DNA from: Neodontobutis hainanensis | Taxonomy: Eukaryota; Chordata; Actinopteri; Gobiiformes; Odontobutidae | NCBI GenBank assembly: GCA_024349245.1 | Contig: JALDNG010001413.1 | Location: 42,318 to 106,317, forward strand | Reading direction: 5' to 3' | Length of the DNA: 64,000 bases | Part shown: positions 54,380 through 64,000 of the stretch, piece by piece | Numbering within the stretch: the stretch's first letter is position 1 | How the letters are laid out: every line of letters starts with the position of its first letter | Notes under the pieces: model-generated | Told to the model about the DNA's origin: nothing | The model's input: only the letters and a program-made list of their open reading frames with translations | The model's database searches: none | Translations under genes and position numbers: made by a program

Positions 54380-54550
54380 ACTTACATCCCTACTCTCCTC
54401 TTGGGCCTGTATAATGGCGGCCACAATAAGGTTCACCAGAACAAACTGGGCTATTATTACTAAAGTAATAATGCACAGGGGGCCAGCCCAGGACAAGTAG
54501 GTTGCACAGTTTATGTCACCTGGTCAACACTTCCTCAAAGTATCCTTTAA
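54380..54550 (-). pseudogene. Channel exon copy: domain IV S6
   Basis: Reads YLSWAGPLCIITLVIIAQFV, LVNLIVAAIIQAQEESRD with an intact S6 part where the 30.4-kb copy is frameshifted. Upstream of it the frame differs and a stop follows GYFEEVLTR. T-type IVS6 reads [20 protein letters not shown]. Confidence 0.7.
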
Positions 54551-54662
54551 CAAATCAATGAAAAAACTTAGACATCAAAAATCACGGTAGAATTAAAAAT
54601 ATTGTAGATTAATATATATATATTTAGTAAATATTGGGTTACAAAGCAGACCAGGCTCACCT

Positions 54663-54771
54663 GAAACACAGTGAGCATCGACCACAGGATGGAGTCAAAG
54701 TTTATCCGTTTATGCACATCTTCTGTGGCAAAGATGAATTTCGATCCAAAGCAGTGCATCCCCAGTAGACT
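54663..54771 (-). pseudogene. Channel exon copy: domain II S5-pore loop
   Basis: Copy of 44417-44525 reading LLGMHCFGSKFIFATEDVHK, INFDSILWSMLTVFQ, with donor GTGAGC. It is open but lies out of order, downstream of the domain IV pore copy. Confidence 0.7.
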
Positions 54772-54842
54772 TGAATAACAGAGACATAGTCAGTAAACCT
54801 GCACTCGTAGAACCTCTATCTCTCTATTCTGAGAAGTACTTG

Positions 54843-55130
54843 CCTGAAAACAAAAATGAAAAGCAGCAACAGGGACCAGAGTGGAATGGCATCTTTCATG
54901 GACTTTATTAGAACTAGAATTAGTTTCCTCAGGTTAGGATGGGACTTAATGAGGCGCACTAGACGCAGCAAACGAAAGACACGCAGCACCGCATCGAAAC
55001 AGTTCCACTTGTTTCACAGATAACTCTGTTTATGACCAAAGACTCCGTGAGCCAACACATTCATACTGGTTTCAATCACAAAGAAGCTGAAGAAAGAGTA
55101 ATCCAGAATCTGGTCGAACAAAAATACAAG
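54843..55130 (-). pseudogene. Chimeric channel exon: domain I S2-S3 fused to domain II S4-S5
   Basis: The minus strand reads LDYSFFSFFVIETSMNVLAH, GVFGHKQSYL, a stop, NKWNCFDAVLRVFRLLRLVR, then LWSLLLLFIFVFR and a GC-type donor. The first part is the IS2-S3 exon and the second the IIS4-S5 exon, joined at NCFDA/VLRVF. This looks like a deletion or template switch joining fragments that lie 4.5 kb apart in the main gene. Confidence 0.7.
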
Positions 55131-55929
55131 AGGAAAAGAGGAAGCAACCTTAACATTCCTTTAAGAACTGCCACACATTATAATGACTGTCTTTCAGAGT
55201 GATTGTATTTTGATCTCTCACTCAACAAAGTGTTTTATTATCCTTTAACAAATCAATGAAAAAACTTAGACATCAAAAATCCCGGTAAAATTAAAAATAT
55301 TGTAGATTAATAAATGTAATAACAAAGTAGTAACTAGTAATGGCTCTCTAATTAAAACAAAAGTATGGCTTGTTCTCAGGCAACATCATGGCTGGCACTG
55401 CTGTGGAAATACAGTTACAGTAAATCAGCAAACATTTAGCCACATATAATCAATAAATTAAAAAAAATTCAGTGATTGGATTTTTGTGTTTTGTTGCATC
55501 CTATTATTTCGTTGAATGATAGGCCATCAACTGACTGAGAACAGGCTATACATCAGCTTAATATGTTTTTAATGTTTTCCATTTTTGCCAGTTACTTATT
55601 GTTGCTCTGTGCATTTCATGGCTCAGAAACAAAAGCCCCATCTGTTCAAAACGTCACAGCAAAAGAGATTATAATATTTTTCAGCAAAGTCAGGTCTGAT
55701 GCAGACTTGAGGAAGTGTGAATAAAAGGTTCAATGGAGTCTGATAGAGAGCGTTACTGCAGCATTGGGGCACCCTTCATACATGTACCACTCGGAGGGGA
55801 CAGGGCCATACATTTCTTGGCACGTGGAATACCATGACATCATTACACTTCAAGCTGTTTTTGCAATGTTTATGTTGTTGAACTGATAACTTTGATTAGA
55901 AAACTTACACAACTGCAAACTATTGTGGA

Positions 55930-56056
55930 ACGTTACTTACTATTTATTTAGCTGATGTTTTTATCCAAAGCGACTTACATTAAGCTTCAATTCACCAGTG
56001 TTACAGCTGGAACACCACTGGAGGCAAGGAGTGTCTTTCCCAAGGACACAACGACA
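55930..56056 (-). mobile_element. V-SINE-like SINE, part 1 (split by hAT)
   Basis: Tail and core half of the SINE equivalent to 30893-31092. The head half resumes at 60883-60950 after the hAT insertion. Confidence 0.75.
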
Positions 56057-56353
56057 GTATAAACCAGAGGTGGGGGACTCGAGTCACATGACTTGACTCG
56101 AGTCTGACTCGAGTCACAATTTTCGGGACTTGCGACTTGCTTGATTAAAGTATGAAAATGACTTGACTTGACTTTGACTTGAGAAAAAGTTACTTGAGAC
56201 TTGACTTGACTTGAAGTGGAAGACTCGACAATGACTTGAACCTATAAAAAACAAACAGCAATAAAATGTATTAAAATATATAATTATTGTGACGTCAGCG
56301 CCACTAATCAGTGTCTGTGCCTTTGACGCTGCACAATTCAAACCGCGCCAAAC

Positions 56354-56533
56354 ATGGAAGACGCTAGTAATGTTGGTCGAGCTCCACAAATAGTCTTGTT
56401 TGGCTACAAGGACTTTGGACTGGACCGTGACAATAAAAAGATTTGCCAGATGCAAAATATGCAACTCCAGAATATCCGACACCACAACCACAACGTCAAA
56501 TTTCATTCGACATTTCAAGAACCACAAGGAACG
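56354..56533 (+). pseudogene. hAT transposase exon 1: BED zinc finger
   Basis: ATG at 56354 opens MEDASNVGRAPQIVLFGYKD, FGLDRDNKK. One base over, the frame reads FARCKICNSRISDTTTTTSN, FIRHFKNHKER, a BED finger with CxxC and HxxxH. A donor GTAAGA follows. BED fingers bind DNA in hAT transposases; the internal frameshift would disable it. Confidence 0.7.
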
Positions 56534-57121
56534 GTAAGAAATGCATCTCTTTCTAGTTAGTTTCACTTAGATCTATAACGATTACTAATGTAATGAATTT
56601 AGCTTTTATAATTCGCATATTTTTTCTTACTAGAAAGCAACTAGAGCATTATCATTACTGATACGCCTCATAATTAACGTTATTGGGTAATTTGGCTATA
56701 ACAGTAACGTAGCCTGAATAATAATGTTGATAGACATTATAAATTTATTACATGTAGTCTATAATGTCTGTATTAAAAGTGTCTGTGGACTGTGTGTGGA
56801 AACTAAAAGGCTTATACCATACTGCGTGACAGGCTAACATGGAGGCTAGCACCTTATCACTAGCACCTACAGAGTTTCTTTTTTTGGTACAGACAAGAAA
56901 TAATTACAGCACAATTACATATTAGGCAGTTTATCAGTCACAATAATTAATTTATAAGGTTATTATTAGCCCTTATGCTTAACCCTCTTAGCGCCAAAGT
57001 CGCAAAATTGCAACTTAACTGGAAAAACAGCCGCTACTTCCGGTTTATGTGCTAAATTATGCTTCCACTCCTTCCACCAGATGCCAGACATCCTTTAGTT
57101 TGTGGCTAGTCTACTATTACC

Positions 57122-57493
57122 ATGTGTGTTGCCATTAAAACATTTGTAGAAGACTTCAAACTCGCGTGTCAGAGTATTCACAATCTAACTTATGGTCTCA
57201 GTGGGACTGTCAGGACCGGCGCAATAGAAGCCTCATTCTCTACACTCGAGCTTGTAAACGCTAAAATGACAAATAAAAACACCTGTGATGAAGCTTTGGC
57301 TTTAGTAATGGCTGACTCTGGCCGCGATAGTGACAAGGAGTTTGTGAATAATGCGGTCTCTATTGACAGCTGTTTGGGACAAATACGTGTTGTTCATTTT
57401 GAAACTTTACCCAGTCGAGGAGAGAATGGGCTAAACCGAGTCAGCGCGAATGCGCAGATCAACGCAGTGATACTAATAAAAGTGAGGGGATGA
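57122..57493 (+). CDS. Unrecognised open frame in hAT intron, possible piggyBac-like fragment
   Basis: A 123-codon open frame begins MCVAIKTFVEDFKLACQSIH. It contains NKNTCDEALALVMADSGRDS, DKEFVNN, which faintly recalls the acidic N-terminus of piggyBac-like transposases. Upstream at 56978 TTAACCCTCTTAGCGCCAAA could be a TTAA-flanked terminus. No matching right end was found. The frame ends directly before the 24-bp hairpin at 57495. It is most likely transposon debris. Confidence 0.25.
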   Translation: MCVAIKTFVEDFKLACQSIHNLTYGLSGTVRTGAIEASFSTLELVNAKMTNKNTCDEALALVMADSGRDSDKEFVNNAVSIDSCLGQIRVVHFETLPSRGENGLNRVSANAQINAVILIKVRG

Positions 57494-57494
57494 G

Positions 57495-57546
57495 ATAGTT
57501 GTAGATGTGCTGTGCCTCATTAGAGGCACAGCACATCTACAACTAT
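57495..57546. repeat. Perfect 24-bp inverted repeat, 4-base loop
   Basis: Arms 57495-57518 and 57523-57546 are exact reverse complements around ATTA. Arm sequence starts ATAGTTGTAGATGTGCTGTG. It lies in the first intron of the hAT element. Confidence 0.95.
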
Positions 57547-58253
57547 GCCATTTGGATAAAAACAGATAAAGCTACTTCAACCAAACACCTACAGTACATG
57601 TTTTTATTTCTCAGATCTATTTTCATACGTTTTACTAGTTATGGTGTAATAGAAGTTGTTGTTGTACTGTAGTTTACTAATTTTGCTTTACAAGTTACTG
57701 TTATTAATAATTCAATTTCAGAAAAAGACAGAAAAAAGAAAAATATATTATAACATTTTAATTAGTCTGTATGTACTGTAAATAACATAACTGCAATATA
57801 TAATGCCATGGTATGCCAATAGATGCATACACTTATTTCATTCATATATTTTGGGTCATACCTGACATTTTTCTAGTTTAGAGAAGTACTCTATTTCTTA
57901 TCATTTTCAAATCACACAGATCTCAGAAATCTGTATTTTTAAAAATAAACCCTTGCGCCTAAAGACAAGACATTAAAAAGAAAAAGAGTTTTACATTCTA
58001 ACAGTAACTTGCATAAAAGTATTTACATTTCTGTAAAAACATATGAAACTGTGTGAATGCTGGAACCAAACTTTATGTGAATACGATACGAATCAGTAAA
58101 TTATCATTTTTAAATTAATTTATATTTTCCTTAAATTGCAGTATTTAAAAAAATAAAGAATGTTTATGCATACAAAAATATATATATATTTATTTTTTGT
58201 TTTAATGTGTACAGTTAATGTTCACAGTTTTCCTAATTTTTTAATCCATGCAG

Positions 58254-59633
58254 ATATGATGAATATCTCAAATCCAAGATACACTGCAGCGATCTACAGC
58301 AGCCATGCATGTCACAGTTCATTGTGCCCCAGTCTACTACATATCCAGTCAACCATCCTCGTAAAAGGCCATTACAGAAGCAATAATATCTGATCTGATC
58401 ATTAATTGCAACATGCCCCTGTCTATCACTGACAACAGGCACTTCATTCACTTTCTCTCCATTATGGACACAAAATATACTGCAGTGAGCCGCAGAACCA
58501 TCACCTCAAGACTTGACACTGTGGTGTCTGAGAGACAATCAAAACTAATAAGTGAAATGGCCACAGTTGAAAATCTGTCTGTCACAGTGGACATTTGGTC
58601 AGACAGAAGAATGAGAGGCTACCTTGGTGTCACCGCCACTGGATGAACACTGCAGCAGATTACGTTGAAATCTCATCTACTAGCTTGCAACCGGTTCAAG
58701 GGGTCACATACAGGAGAGAGAATTTGTGAAGAATTTGAACAAATATGTGATCAGTATAAAATCAAACAAAAGATTGATCATATAATTTGTGACAATGCAC
58801 CAAATATGAAGAAGGCATTCACCACATGTTTTCCCAGTTCAGCTGAAGCAGATGAGGATGATGACTGCCTGGATGATGCAGAACTTCGGAATGCCCTTCC
58901 AGTGGATGAAGAGGAGAAGCTGAATGAGACCTTGACCTCCAAAAGTCAGCATAGACTACAGTGCTTTGCACACACACTACAATTGGTTGTTGGTGATGGT
59001 CTTAAAGAGACCAGGGCTGTTAGTTCGGCTCTGGCTAAAGCGCCGGATCAGTTCTCTGCTCCACACAAGTACTTCTTTTAAGGAGGAATTTGAGAAAGAA
59101 TTTGGCCAACGTGGAGTCCCTGCTTCTGTTGTTACTCGATGGAATTCAACTTTCCGACAGCTGAAGTCCTTGCTTAGCTGTGACTACCAAACTTTGTGCA
59201 AGGTCTTGGACGTTAGAGGGCACAGAGAGACTATTTTCACTCTAAGAGAGTGGGCTCAGATTAAAGAACTGGTCAGCATTCTGAAGCCCTTTGCTGATGC
59301 CACTGATCTCACTCAGGAGAGAAAGTTGTAACCATAAGTGCTGTGATTCCATGTGTTCTCTCTCAACAATCACTTGGAAAACCAGAAAGAAGGAACACAA
59401 TACTTGGTCAACCTAATCCACAGTCTTCAAAGATCACTGCAGAGAAGATTCAAAGGCATCTTTGTCAATGTAAAAATGTCTCATACAGATCCCAATGAAG
59501 GAATCCTGCCATTCTCTGATCCTGTTTATGTCAAAGCAGCTGTTCTTGATCCAGCCTTTGGGGTTATGTGGATAGAGCATGATGTATTGGTTGATGACAA
59601 GCTGAAGGAGCAGTTGACCATGGAAGTAAAAAG
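58254..59633 (+). pseudogene. hAT transposase central exon (frameshifted)
   Basis: Acceptor CATGCAG at 58253. Fragments in order: YDEYLKSKIHCSD, MPLSITDNRHFIHFLSIMDT, SRRTITSRL, VENLSVTVDIWSDRRMRGYL (58413-58643, first catalytic-domain part), then KSHLLACNRFKGSHTGERIC, IDHIICDNAPNMKKAF (58665 on), LQCFAHTLQLVV, VPASVVTRWNSTFRQLKSLL (59100 on) and PVYVKAAVLDPAFG to a donor GTAAGT near 59633. This is the RNase H-like catalytic core of a ZBED-type hAT transposase (TDIWSDRR, CDNAPNM and TRWNST motifs). At least three frame breaks show it is inactive. Confidence 0.8.
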
Positions 59634-59749
59634 TAAGTAATAGGCTAATTTTAGAATTAGACCCCATACTTGTAAATACTACATTATTAGTAGTATTTTA
59701 TTTATTTATTTCAGAAATTGGAAGTGCTGCACAATAAAGTTTATTGTTT

Positions 59750-59810
59750 ATCAAGACTGCAAACGTTTAATGGTTTATTGAATAAACCATTAAAAGTTTG
59801 CAGTCTTGAT
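59750..59810. repeat. 28-bp inverted repeat, 5-base loop
   Basis: Arms 59750-59777 and 59783-59810 match with one mismatch around TTGAA. The arm begins ATCAAGACTGCAAACGTTTA. It lies in the last intron of the hAT element. Confidence 0.92.
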
Positions 59811-60169
59811 TTAAACACCAAAGTAATCTTATTCCTAAATGACAATGTTCAATGTACGATCACAGCAAACAAAAAAAATTGCATTGGCACTACTGCTGGC
59901 CCAGAGAGAGCAGTTAATTTGTAATATGTATGAATTAAAATGAGACCTTAAATCATTTATTAAGTTTCTGACTGCTTAAAAAATCTTTTAAATTAAATAT
60001 ATTTTAATAGACTACATCAATTAACATTTTGTCAGAACATTTATTAAATGACATAAAACTTATTTTTATTGTCTATTTAGAAAAAAATTATGATGCTTAA
60101 TGTATCCAGAATCATGCAACTCTAGAATTTTGTGTATGCTTATTTGTATTTTACATTTTTGTGTTTTAG

Positions 60170-60498
60170 ATCTGATTCTCCAGGAGGCAGAGCGTACCAA
60201 TATAAAACAGACAGATCATGGAGATGAAGAGCAAATCAAAGGGGATGAAACTGGGCTGTTCTTATACCACAAAAAGCAAAAGAAATCTACTCATTTCAGC
60301 CCTGCTGCCCAGCTCAACCATTACCTGGACAATTGTGATGGCCAGAACTGCCTTTTGTTTTGGGGAATGAACAAGGAGAAAATGCCTTCACTTTTCCAAA
60401 TTGCAATGAGGGTATTAGCTGTGCCTGCTTCAAGTGCACCTGTTGAGCGTGTGTTCAGTCATGGGGATTATTATGAGGCCCCATCGTTCACAACTTAG
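60170..60498 (+). pseudogene. hAT transposase last exon: dimerisation domain
   Basis: After acceptor TGTTTTAG the frame reads DLILQEAERTNIKQTDHGDE, then LNHYLDNCDG, FWGMNKEKMPSLFQIAMRVL, AVPASSAPVERVFSHGDYYE and stops at 60498. PASSAPVERVFS is the hallmark of the hAT C-terminal dimerisation region. The end after SHG is shifted, since R-P-S-L-T-type residues would be expected. Confidence 0.8.
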
Positions 60499-60882
60499 TC
60501 CCATTGTCTTGGCAAATCTTATTTTGTGTAAATGCAACAAATTTTAGACTGTTTCAATTAAACTGAATTAGACAGATTGGATTATACATCTTAGACTCTA
60601 AATGTTTTGTGTAAATAACAATTTATTTTATTTTCAGATATTAATGTAGCACAGATGTTTACAAATTCATCATTTCTGTGCAAAAATAAATTTGTATTGG
60701 AAAAAAATTACCTCTTTTTATTTTAGTACTTGACTTGAATTGACTTGAATTGACTTGAAACTTATCAGGACTCGACTTGACTTGCTTAGGGTGAACCCAT
60801 GACTTGACTTGACTTGCTTGATTTATCTGAACTGTGACTTGGACTTGACCATGTGTGACTTGTCCCCACCTCTGGTATAAAC

Positions 60883-60950
60883 TGTGAAGAGAGCGGGAAT
60901 CGAACCACCAGGGACAACCGCTCTACCACTGAGCCACTAAGCCCCACTTC
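60883..60950 (-). mobile_element. V-SINE-like SINE, part 2 (split by hAT)
   Basis: tRNA-like head with GGTTCGATTCC on the minus strand, completing the SINE begun at 55930. Confidence 0.75.
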
Positions 60951-61232
60951 TGCCACAGTCATTTTCTAAAAACATCCACTTGCTCGGGTGGGTTTTCTTT
61001 GGGTACTCACTAAAGCCCCACTAACATCAAAAACATGCTGGATGCCCCCTGGTGGAGAATGCAGATAAGGAATAACTGCTATAAATGTTTACAGCTGCAC
61101 TATGTACATTGATGGAGCAATAACAGTCGTTAGGAATACATGTTTTAGAGCCAGTGCACAGGCAAAGCTATGATTGTGTGCTAGAATTTTCTTTTGTGTT
61201 GTGGATGTGGGCTTGTTCTTGAGTTTGTCTAC

Positions 61233-61354
61233 CATCAAAATGCCGCTCCAGTTGTCTCCTGTGCACAGTATGTAGAGCGTCAGGAGGGCACTGCCAAAGT
61301 TTTGAAAGTTGTAGTAGGGACTCAAGCCGACACATGGATACTCTGGAGTACACT
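61233..61354 (-). pseudogene. Channel exon copy: domain IV pore, frame intact
   Basis: Acceptor GTGACTAG, then ECTPEYPCVGLSPYYNFQNF, GSALLTLYILCTGDNWSGIL and a GTAGAC donor. It is two bases longer than 31378-31497 and keeps the frame through the filter aspartate (TGDNW). T-type domain IV reads [20 protein letters not shown]. Confidence 0.8.
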
Positions 61355-61565
61355 CTAGTCACGAGAAAGATCAAACAATCAATATATGATAATAATATAA
61401 ACAATATACACATTATATTAACAATGTTTTAAATACATACGACAAACACAATATGTTTATAATAATATATGTACTGTGCTAGTGTTTTTGACTGACCAAG
61501 TGACGCAGCATAAACTTCACTGCTCATAAAAGGAACTGTGAATCAACAAAGTTTAGAAGACTTAC

Positions 61566-61649
61566 AGGGTAATGGTCCTCTTTGAAGCCCTCTACAGACC
61601 ACACCATAATCTCCTGATCCCAGCCATTCTGTGACCAAGTCATTAAACC
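61566..61649 (-). CDS. Unassigned 28-codon exon
   Basis: Acceptor TTTGTGTGCAG and donor GTAAGTCT bound 84 bp in phase 0. It encodes GLMTWSQNGWDQEIMVWSVE, GFKEDHYP. I do not recognise the family, and it does not resemble any part of the calcium channel. The good splice sites and the low chance of an open aromatic-rich frame make a real exon plausible, perhaps of a neighbouring gene. Confidence 0.4.
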
Positions 61650-62379
61650 CTGCACACAAAAACTATAAGACGTTAATGTGCTGACTAACATAGTAAAAAT
61701 AACTATTAAAAACTCTTTCTTCTCCTGTAAGACCAGACGCCTGAGTCTACACAAAAGACTAAACAGCCCAACAGTGAGCACAGTGTTGTCACCAGGATCA
61801 GTGAAGAGTGGATGTGATCTGTGTCGTGTCTGACCTGTCTGTGACGGCCGAGTGAACTCTGACCAAGTCTTAGACAAGCTGGTCTTGAGCGTTTTGCAGT
61901 TTTGATGTCAAAAACTTTTTGATCTTTGGGATTAGTTGTAAATTTTTCCAAAATACAACTATTCATTTTGCTTGTACTTTAACATATAGCTTAGTTTTAA
62001 CAAATTTTATCAAATTTAAACACTTTCAATAAACCAAAACAACATATAACACTTTGTCTATTAACACATTAACACAACTGCAAAATGGCGGATCAGCACG
62101 TGACTCTAGTGGTAATTACACTTGCACATGAACCTTAAATTAATATGTGCGTAACTTGTACATTAGGTGCTTTAAGATTCACTACATGTACATAAATCTA
62201 CAATAAATCAATGGTAAAGACACATGTAACTAAAAGTACACCCGCACTTTCTCTCCACGGTGCTAGCTTGCAAACCTCCGCTAGCTTAGCATAAATTAGC
62301 TACAGTGTTTCTGTAACTGTGCATTTACACAGATACATTTCGGAAGTTTCATCCCAACACTTGTACTGTTTTCATGTAA

Positions 62380-64000
62380 GTAAAGTAAGTAAGTAAATTT
62401 TATTTATATAGCACCTTTCACAGATATAAATCACAAAGTGCTTTACAAAGTGCAATAAAAAACAATAAAACTTAGAGAAAAAAAAAAAAAAAAAAAAATT
62501 AAAACCACAGAATATTGAAACATAAAAAGCCCAATCAACTAAAAGCTTGTTTAAATAAAAGTGTCTTCAGCTGCTTTTTAAAAGAATCAACAGAAATATC
62601 CACTCGCAGAGACAGGGGCAGGGTGTTCCAGAGTCTGGGGGCGACTGTTTGGAAAGACCGGTCACCCCGGGTTTTCAAACGTGTTTTGGGGACCATTAAA
62701 AGGTTTTGACCTGAAGACCGAAGAGTGCGTGAGGAGGAGTAAGGGGTCAGCAGGTCAGTGATGTACTGGGGGGCCTGTCCATGTAGAGCTCTAAAAGTCA
62801 AGACTAAAATTTTAAAATCAATCCTGAATTTGACTGGAAGCCAATGAAGTGAAGCTAAAACCGGTGAAATGTGAGCCCTTCTGTTGGTTCCAGTTAAAAG
62901 CCTGGCTGCAGCATTTTGCACCATTTGAAGCCGACCCAGAGACAATTTGTTGAAACAAATAAAAAGAGAATTACAATAATCAAGACGAGAAGAAATAAAA
63001 GCATGAATAATCATCTCCAAGTTAGATTTAGACAATAACACTCTCAATTTAGAAATGTTTCTTAGATGATAAAAACAGTTTTTGACCAACTGTCTAGAAT
63101 GACTGTCCAGAGACATAGATTGGTCAAACAGAACACCAAGGTTTCTGAGGCTCGACTGGACGGAAGAACCCAGGGAACCAAGGTGTTGTTTGATTTGAAG
63201 TATTTTTGGTCAGGTGCAAAGATTAAAGTTTCAGTCTTTTTGTATTTAGCTGTAGGTAGTTATTGCATAACCAGTTCTTTAAGCAAGTCAAGCAGTTCAA
63301 CAATTCAGTAAGTTTATAAAACTCAGAGTCTTTAAAAGAACAGTACAACTGAATGTCATCAGCATAAAAGTGATAAGACACATTTTTAAAACCATGAAAT
63401 ATTTCACTAAGAGGGCATATGTACAATAAAAACAAAAGAGGACCTAAGACTGAGCCCTGAGGAACTCCATATGACAGAGGGTCATTTCAGACAGAATATT
63501 GTTAATACAGACACAAAATGATCTGTCACTCAGGTAAGAGGAAAACCACTTTAGAACTGATCCAGAGAAACCCATTTCATATTGCAGACGCTTTAACAAT
63601 ATATTATGGTCCAGAGTATCAAAAGCAGACGATAAATCCAGTAAGATCAAGACTGAGTACTGCCCAGAGTCAGCTGCCATCATAATGTCATTTGATATCC
63701 TCAGCAGGGCAGTCTCTGTTGAATGACATTTTCGGAAGCCTGACTGAAATTTGTCTATAACATTAATTTCATTAAGAAACGCAGTCAGCTGCTCCGCCAC
63801 CACTCTCTCCAGGATTTTAGATAAAAAGGCAATTTAGAGATTGGCCTGTAGTTGTTTGGTTCAAAAGAATCCAAATTGGGCTTCTTCAGAATGGGGCTGA
63901 CGACGCTTGTTTAAAAGAGCTGGGCACAGAACCAGTTGAAAGAGAAAGGTTGATCAGTTTAACAACATAAGGACCAACTAAATCAAATACATTTAAAAGC
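62380..64000 (-). mobile_element. L2/Rex-like LINE, 3' part
   Basis: Minus-strand frames in order: 63803-63444 with QSGFRKCHSTETALL and LILLDLSSAFDTLDHNILL (reverse transcriptase motifs), 63435-63223 with HFYADDIQLYCSF (catalytic YADD), and 63116-62535 with SSRLDYCNSLF, LQMVQNAAARLLTGTNRRAH, ISPVLASLHWLPVKFRIDFK and LWNTLPLSLR. It ends in a short TTAC-repeat tail near 62385. Small frameshifts separate the blocks. The 5' part lies beyond the window. Confidence 0.85.

Larger units (their letters stand above)
56057..60882 (+). mobile_element. hAT transposon, 4810 bp, with 8-bp target duplications
   Basis: The element spans 56065-60874 and is flanked by GTATAAAC at 56057-56064 and 60875-60882. 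The termini are CAGAGGTGGGGGACTCGAGT on the left and the reverse complement of CAGAGGTGGGGACAAGTCAC on the right. Both subterminal regions carry many ACTTGACTTGA repeats (56080-56235 and 60728-60850), probably transposase binding sites. The undisrupted sequence CAGTATGAACTGTGAG in the paralogous SINE at about 31015 is the empty site. Eight-base duplications and CAG-type ends identify the hAT superfamily. Confidence 0.92.
52965..61500. repeat. Segmental duplication, copy 2, with insertions
   Basis: Matches 28820-31640 except for a 1.1-kb mosaic of channel fragments at 54604-55675 and a hAT element at 56065-60874. The AATG microsatellite is much shorter here. Confidence 0.85.

Noticed and set aside
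57495..57546. MicroRNA precursor
   Set aside because: The arms are perfectly paired with a four-base loop; precursors normally have bulges and larger loops. Kept as an inverted repeat.
62515..62709. Plus-strand open frame at the end of the LINE
   Set aside because: Antisense shadow of the well-supported minus-strand reverse transcriptase C-terminal region.

Overview
The window looks like teleost fish genomic DNA. The basis is multi-exon genes with GT-AG introns, phase-1 Ig-domain exons of the fish Fc-receptor-like (FcRL/CD22-like) type, tRNA-derived V-SINE-like repeats, Tc1/mariner, hAT and L2/Rex-like LINE remains, and many microsatellites. No bacterial-type operons, rRNA genes or CRISPR arrays are seen. 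All identifications come from reading translated motifs; no database search was possible.

Layout. (1) 1-4447 and 6199-16077 are a very large pyrimidine-rich minisatellite built from 9-bp modules, mostly arranged as 27-bp and 18-bp units. Because the period is a multiple of 3 and the units lack stop codons, long open frames appear on both strands in several frames; I treat these as artefacts. (2) Minus-strand Ig-domain exons of an FcRL-like receptor occur at 4448-6120 and again, almost identically, at 16078-17751. The receptor's signal-peptide exons and first two Ig exons lie at 20536-23274. In both copies the minisatellite begins inside an Ig exon. The segment 1-6198 is repeated at about 11600-17829, which is either a tandem duplication or a false duplication in the assembly. 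(3) 18010-30400 holds LINE, SINE and DNA-transposon fragments, a 60-bp-arm foldback, and two relic Ig gene fragments (25.0-25.3 kb minus, 27.06-27.26 kb plus).

(4) 30416-49245 (minus) is a long series of about 24 exons of a four-domain voltage-gated calcium channel most like the T-type (Cav3) family. The four pore motifs keep the E-E-D-D filter pattern. Several exons carry frameshifts, part of domain I is deleted and the domain I S6 exon was not found, so the copy is probably a pseudogene or is affected by consensus errors. Its introns contain an old hAT relic, Tc1-like fragments and microsatellites. (5) 51322-52835 (minus) is a third, degraded FcRL-like exon cluster. (6) 52965-61500 is a second copy of 28820-31640 (3' end of the channel gene and flank). 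It is interrupted by a mosaic of channel fragments from domains I and II and by a 4.8-kb hAT transposon with perfect 8-bp target duplications. The matching empty site is visible in the first copy. (7) 62380-64000 is the 3' part of an L2/Rex-like LINE on the minus strand that runs off the window.

The genes do not form a shared pathway that can be read from the sequence. The theme is a repeat-rich, recently rearranged immune-receptor region in which a Cav3-like gene sits between FcRL-like clusters. Many single-base and two-base frame breaks differ between near-identical copies, so consensus quality should be settled before any gene is called dead.
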